In this document: positions 60,444 to 64,000 of the stretch, one piece after another
Layout: each line of letters opens with the position of its first letter
Position numbering within the stretch: position 1 is the stretch's first letter
Assembly (NCBI GenBank): GCA_002451555.1
Contig: DKCU01000123.1
Coordinates: 1 to 64,000, forward strand
Length of the DNA stretch: 64,000 nucleotides
Source: Candidatus Segatella albertsiae
Lineage (GTDB): Bacteria > Bacteroidota > Bacteroidia > Bacteroidales > Bacteroidaceae
Direction of reading: 5' to 3'
Made by a program: the position numbers and the translations under genes
The notes under the pieces: generated by a model
What the model was told of the DNA's origin: nothing
Seen by the model: only the letters and a program-made list of their open reading frames with translations
The model's database searches: none

Positions 60444-62897
60444 TTAATCAATTACAATTTTCTTACCAGCCTGTATGTAAATGCCCTTTGGTAAATCTTT
60501 CACAGTAGAAGCGTTCTTACGAACCAATCTACCATCAAGCGTATAAACATTGCTATTCTTGGATGGAGCCACATCATTTTGGATTCCCTCAATGCCAGTT
60601 GTCTCACCCATATCTACGACACCATTGATGCTGAACGATATGTTCTTTACAGCCGACGAATCCAATACTTGCAGCCAACCACGGAAGCCCTTGGTCTTTG
60701 TCTTGGCTGTGCGATAATACCAAAGTCCAGCTACACCACCTTGGTTGTTGCCATTGAGCACATAAGAGTAGGCAGGAATGCTGGCTACACCATTGTCTGA
60801 GACATAGGTTCCGACAAACTGCACTTGTCTTGCTCCCTGATATGTCTCGTTGCCTTCCTCACCTTCCACAGAAGCCTCGATGGCATCATCGCTCTTGTTG
60901 ACACCTACTATCTTGAAATAACTATTCAGTGTCTTGGAGATGTTGGTCTCCTTAGGGAAGGAAACTTCTTCTTGCTGAGTAGGCTCAGCTTTAGTTGGCT
61001 TGATGATATAGAGCTTGCCAGCCTTAATGGCTGTTGCATTGGCATTGTTGCGATCTACCTTGACTGCCTCGAAATACATACGACCAGGCATATCGGCATT
61101 AATGGCTCCCTTGAACTCAGACAATCTTGTGTCACTACCAAAAGCCGACTGAACTTGACCTACAGTAAGATCTACTGGCAATACGATGGAGTTCCACTTA
61201 TCTACGTTCAATGTACGATGCAAGTACAATACCTTCTTTTTGTTAAGCTCAGAGGATTTCTGGGCATTGATATAATCCACGCTCGTCTGCTCCTCATCCA
61301 AGACAAGCTCCTGACTTGGCTTACCCAAGTATTCTATCTGGAAGTTGTCGAAGCAAGTCCAATCAGAAGCATCAGCACCTTCCACCTTAATACCAAATGA
61401 AAGCGTCTTCAAGGTTTCAGAGCCTTCCGACTTCGGACCGACATATACCATTACAGATGCCTCATACTTGCTACCATTATTGTTAATAAGCTTAGAAGCC
61501 TTTACGTAAGTAGTAGGGCGACTCTCCGAATCTATCTTGGTCAATGGCTGTACATTATATTCATCGCCGATTTTGCTTGCAGTACCTGCAGAGGCGTAAA
61601 GCTGTGCTTTGCCTGTTGTTGCAGTAGTAAAGCCTACGCAACTTACCTTGTACCAGCCCTCACGAATCATATTTTCATTAGAGATAGTTTGGTTCACCAC
61701 GCCATAAGAGCCATGAATGTTGGCTGTCCACTCGCCACCATAAAGTTCCTGCTCATGAGTAGCCTCGGAGAGTTCGTTGCCATCCTCATCTTCTGTAGTT
61801 GTAGCTCCCTCTCCGTAGCCATTGCCCACGTAATAAGTATAACCCTTGGTCGTTGTAGTCACGTCCTTATCTACGTAAGTCGTCTTGCTAGCATCGAGCG
61901 TAATGGTGACTTTATCCGATGCATTGTGTCCAGATTGTGAATCAGTACCTGGCTTTGTATCGCTGCATTTTACAGAAAGAGTTTCTTCAGGAGATGCGTT
62001 GGTGGTAGTCACGGTATAAGTCACATCATGACTATATTTTTTGTTAGTCCAACCACTCCTAACATACCAAGTATGAGTTCCCGTATAAGTATAGGTGTAA
62101 GTTCTCTCTGTAGTTGTCTTTGTCGAAGGATATGCATCAGTTGGCAATAGCGTCTCTGTTCCATTCTCCAAAGTACCATCGAATGTTGTAGCAGAACTAC
62201 TGCTCATGGTTTTCCAAGAAGTGACAGACAAGTCATTACGTGCAAAATCCTGGTCATCCATCAAGAATGTAGCAGGAACAGCGGAAGACTCACTTGCCTC
62301 TGCCTGCTCGAAATAAGACTTACGTTCATCCAAAGTTACGACAATCCACTTGGAGTAATCTTCCGAACCTGAAGTAATGGTTGTCTCTCCCTTTGCCTTG
62401 CCAGTCGTAGGGTCAGCTACCAAGTAAAAGGTTCCTATATAATCAGAAGAAGAACCTTCTTTGGATGTCACTTGGAACTGATAGGCTGTTTGTGTACCTG
62501 TATATGAATAAAAGAAAGTAGGATAAGTGCTGGCACTCACACTCTGCAAGTTACGATCCACGAAGAAGTTTCCTGCATCATGCGCAGAGTTCACGCCGTT
62601 CATAAATTCCAAACAGCCGTTGCTTGTACCACCTTGCGCCTTTGCCAAGGATGTCAGATAGATTTTGCTATCGCTAACATTCAAAGTGAAAGGAGTACCC
62701 ACGTTGGATATGATTGCCTCTGTTCCCCAGCGCCCTCCTTTTCCAAGGAATTTCTTGGCTCCGACATTCCAAAGATAAACTGTTTTTTTAGAAGCTGAAC
62801 TAATCGTGGAGCCGCCCCAATTCTGCGCCCAAGCAGATGTACTGAAAGCACACCCACCCAAGGTCAACAGCATTGATAAAAGTAATTTTCTTTTCAT
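60444..62897 (-). CDS. Large secreted protein with type IX-like sorting tail (817-819 aa)
   Basis: A signal peptide (MKRKLLLSMLLTLGGCAFST) gives an exported protein. ATG 62897 is preferred over 62903 because it gives the usual basic start; the choice changes 2 residues. The N-terminal region (KKTVYLWNVGAKKFLGKGG) and the C-terminal module (WNSIVLPVDLTVGQVQSAFG; GKLYIIKPTK) match the 397-aa protein. The middle is an extra 400 residues rich in Thr, Tyr and Ser, with no enzyme motif seen. The end DGRLVRKNASTVKDLPKGIY with GKKIVID fits a type IX sorting tail. Its -7 box is at 62930-62937. Confidence 0.85.
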   Translation of the reverse strand: MKRKLLLSMLLTLGGCAFSTSAWAQNWGGSTISSASKKTVYLWNVGAKKFLGKGGRWGTEAIISNVGTPFTLNVSDSKIYLTSLAKAQGGTSNGCLEFMNGVNSAHDAGNFFVDRNLQSVSASTYPTFFYSYTGTQTAYQFQVTSKEGSSSDYIGTFYLVADPTTGKAKGETTITSGSEDYSKWIVVTLDERKSYFEQAEASESSAVPATFLMDDQDFARNDLSVTSWKTMSSSSATTFDGTLENGTETLLPTDAYPSTKTTTERTYTYTYTGTHTWYVRSGWTNKKYSHDVTYTVTTTNASPEETLSVKCSDTKPGTDSQSGHNASDKVTITLDASKTTYVDKDVTTTTKGYTYYVGNGYGEGATTTEDEDGNELSEATHEQELYGGEWTANIHGSYGVVNQTISNENMIREGWYKVSCVGFTTATTGKAQLYASAGTASKIGDEYNVQPLTKIDSESRPTTYVKASKLINNNGSKYEASVMVYVGPKSEGSETLKTLSFGIKVEGADASDWTCFDNFQIEYLGKPSQELVLDEEQTSVDYINAQKSSELNKKKVLYLHRTLNVDKWNSIVLPVDLTVGQVQSAFGSDTRLSEFKGAINADMPGRMYFEAVKVDRNNANATAIKAGKLYIIKPTKAEPTQQEEVSFPKETNISKTLNSYFKIVGVNKSDDAIEASVEGEEGNETYQGARQVQFVGTYVSDNGVASIPAYSYVLNGNNQGGVAGLWYYRTAKTKTKGFRGWLQVLDSSAVKNISFSINGVVDMGETTGIEGIQNDVAPSKNSNVYTLDGRLVRKNASTVKDLPKGIYIQAGKKIVID

Positions 62898-62929
62898 AAT
62901 CAAACTAATTTAAACCAAAATATTTTCGG

Positions 62930-62937
62930 CAAAATTA
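62930..62937 (-). promoter_or_regulatory. -7 box of the secreted-protein operon
   Basis: TAATTTTG on the minus strand, 33 bases before ATG 62897. The -33 box is weak, which would fit an activator such as the adjacent LytTR protein. Confidence 0.6.
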
Positions 62938-63016
62938 GTTGATTAACAACAAAGATTATGTAGCAAAAACAGCATATTCCATCAAGTACCAAGATTAAAT
63001 GACGAAATCAAAATCG

Positions 63017-63121
63017 CTACTTTACAACAACTAAGACATGATACCAAATGCTAAACAAGATGACCATTTCCAACACCAAGATGACCAAAAGTATCTTTTG
63101 AACGTTATTAAGTTTCCTCAT
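63017..63121 (-). CDS. 34-residue single-helix membrane microprotein
   Basis: This ORF is too short for usual gene callers. It starts MRKLNNVQKILLVILVLEMV, continues hydrophobic to about residue 33 and ends in Lys: a basic start, then one membrane helix with a Glu in it (LEMVILFSIW). It follows the LytTR gene by 47 bases on the same strand with no promoter or terminator between, so it is probably co-transcribed. Coding is supported by composition and place, not by homology. Confidence 0.6.
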   Translation of the reverse strand: MRKLNNVQKILLVILVLEMVILFSIWYHVLVVVK

Positions 63122-63168
63122 TTCGCCTAAGTTTAATTATTATTCGCATTATTAAATTTAGAGATACC

Positions 63169-63534
63169 CTACTCACACGTACCAAAGTAATCACATTTGA
63201 ATTTTTTCAAAGCATCCCTGGATATGGACAATGGCAAGACAAAACGGTCATTGTCTGATAAAACCAACTGTTGCTTCAACACATTCATGGAGCAAAAATA
63301 ACGACAGTTAATGATATGTCGCTTCCCAACTCTTACAAAATGATGAGATAAAGTGCCCAACTGCTTCTGTAACTCATTCATAATATTACCCAAGTTTATA
63401 CCAACAATCGACTTGTACTTGTTGACTGTCATGATTGCTGTATAGTTCCCATCAGATTCGAAATAGACTATCTTCGACCATTCTATCTTGACAACGGTAT
63501 CCCTAGTAACACAAAGAAAAAAAAGCTCATCCAT
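63169..63534 (-). CDS. Stand-alone LytTR DNA-binding protein
   Basis: ATG 63534 gives 121 residues (a GTG two codons upstream is possible). Nearly the whole protein is a LytTR domain: KIEWSKIVYFESDGNYTAIM, LSHHFVRVGKRHIINCRY and a final strand LVLSDNDRFVLPLS, the beta-beta-beta-alpha core that binds direct repeats. There is no receiver domain, kinase or membrane anchor, so signal input must come from a partner or from its expression. It lies upstream of the secreted-protein operon, in the same direction, and is a natural candidate regulator of it. Confidence 0.88.
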   Translation of the reverse strand: MDELFFLCVTRDTVVKIEWSKIVYFESDGNYTAIMTVNKYKSIVGINLGNIMNELQKQLGTLSHHFVRVGKRHIINCRYFCSMNVLKQQLVLSDNDRFVLPLSISRDALKKFKCDYFGTCE

Positions 63535-63571
63535 ACGCACACGTTTTATTCTTAAAAAAGGTTTCTGATTT

Positions 63572-63579
63572 CAAATTTA
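63572..63579 (-). promoter_or_regulatory. -7 box of the LytTR gene
   Basis: TAAATTTG on the minus strand, about 37 bases before ATG 63534. Confidence 0.6.
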
Positions 63580-63639
63580 CTCAAAACAAAGCACTTTTCG
63601 GGTATTATCTTTGTTTTTATGATGAAATATATAGATTAA

Positions 63640-63862
63640 ATGATGAAATAAAAGCAAAAGCGTGAACTGCATATACTATATCGCAATTTGGAGGTCCTGA
63701 GAAAACCCTGAGATACAGATATAGTTATAGCAGCCCACGCATATAGCGTGAGAACCACTATGCCATCCTTGTATCTCATTTGCAAATTTCTCAGGTTTCC
63801 AAAACTACAAGATAAGCACAACGCTCTTCATTTCAAAATTTTTGATGGATAGTTTTACTAAT
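63640..63862 (-). ncRNA. Structured RNA candidate (6S-like rod)
   Basis: A good promoter lies at 63869-63900. Downstream the minus-strand RNA folds as a long rod: TGAAAT/ATTTCA (63644-63649 with 63830-63835), AGCGT/ACGCT (63659-63663 with 63821-63825), an asymmetric open middle, then TTTGGA/TCCAAA (63687-63692 with 63798-63803), CCTGAGAAA/TTTCTCAGG (63696-63704 with 63787-63795), TGAGATACA/TGTATCTCA (63709-63717 with 63770-63778) and an inner CACGC/GCGTG hairpin (63736-63750). Length near 200, a closing stem, a central bubble and a terminal arm resemble 6S RNA; Bacteroidales have 6S-like RNAs (Rfam Bacteroidales-1). It could also be the LytTR leader. A plus-strand TATCTTTG (63606-63613) leaves the strand open. 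Confidence 0.45.
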
Positions 63863-63868
63863 CCGCGG

Positions 63869-63900
63869 TAAAGTTACAAAAAAATCCATTATCAAACAAA
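63869..63900 (-). promoter_or_regulatory. Promoter of the structured RNA
   Basis: On the minus strand TTTG (63900-63897), a 20-bp spacer and TAACTTTA (63876-63869), one base off TAnnTTTG. The start is expected near 63862. Confidence 0.7.
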
Positions 63901-63967
63901 TTTTTTCTAGGAAATCATCATTCTTATTACCAATCTATATGAAAATAATGTTCTAAAAATCAATTAT

Positions 63968-63995
63968 ACGTGATGTGTACGAGCTTTATACCAAA
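63968..63995 (+). repeat. 28-bp repeat, copy 2
   Basis: Exact copy of the stretch at 54737-54764, same orientation. The bases that follow (AGAGG) differ from the terminator stem next to copy 1, and the window ends here. The two copies flank the secreted-protein island on both sides. Confidence 0.9.
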
Positions 63996-64000
63996 AGAGG

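Overview
The window is chromosomal DNA from a Bacteroidales bacterium, most likely Prevotellaceae (Prevotella/Segatella type). Several things point there. Promoters follow the Bacteroidota pattern (TTTG, about 20 bp, then TAnnTTTG) and Shine-Dalgarno signals are weak. FeoA is fused to FeoB and SecA is long (1118 aa). The block rlmN-DUF4837-pdxA-sigma54 regulator-lptE-TPR-secG is present, and two exported proteins end in type IX-like sorting tails. No rRNA, CRISPR array, transposase, integrase or phage gene was seen.

Layout. 0-6.4 kb: imelysin lipoprotein, di-heme cytochrome oxidoreductase, a GNAT toxin-antitoxin pair and the cytochrome c assembly protein CcsBA. 6.4-9.6 kb (minus): RNase Y, ZapA, a coiled-coil partner and an unknown protein. 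9.8-15.2 kb (plus): exopolysaccharide initiation (priming sugar transferase, RmlA, Wzc-like tyrosine kinase, HAD protein). 15.3-21 kb (minus): periplasmic PPIase, CorC/HlyC-type membrane protein, LptC and an outer-membrane barrel. 21-29.8 kb (plus): DUF4105/Lnb-like protein, SecA, FeoAB and a small membrane protein. 29.9-35 kb: two AAA-ATPase/PD-(D/E)XK paralogues and GltS. 35-36 kb: an accessory scar with an MFS gene remnant, palindromes, a cluster of ACCGCAC motifs and two tRNA-His genes. 36-42.4 kb (minus): the envelope block listed above. 42.5-47.7 kb: a 1288-aa glycosyltransferase/DUF4922/SpoIID fusion with AmpG. 47.9-54.6 kb: rubrerythrin, MutY, MscS, PBP4, a small membrane protein and NadB. 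55-64 kb (minus): an accessory island of secreted proteins.

The last 9 kb are the most unusual part. Read on the minus strand they hold: a strongly folded putative RNA; a stand-alone LytTR DNA-binding protein; a 34-residue single-helix membrane microprotein; an 819-aa secreted protein with a C-terminal sorting tail; a short acidic peptide ending in WDE; a terminator/antiterminator-like structure; a second peptide of the same family; a 397-aa relative of the 819-aa protein; and a 1229-aa family-2 beta-galactosidase. The order protein-peptide / peptide-protein, the shared peptide termini and the adjacent LytTR regulator make this a candidate undescribed peptide-linked, LytTR-controlled surface or secretion system.

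Elsewhere the genes form sensible working groups. CcsBA can mature the haem protein encoded just before it. LptC, LptE and the outer-membrane barrel serve the envelope, as do SecA and SecG. AmpG and the SpoIID fusion point to peptidoglycan turnover. Several genes have a -7 promoter box so close to the start codon that their mRNAs should be leaderless or nearly so. All calls come from reading the sequence only; no database search was run.
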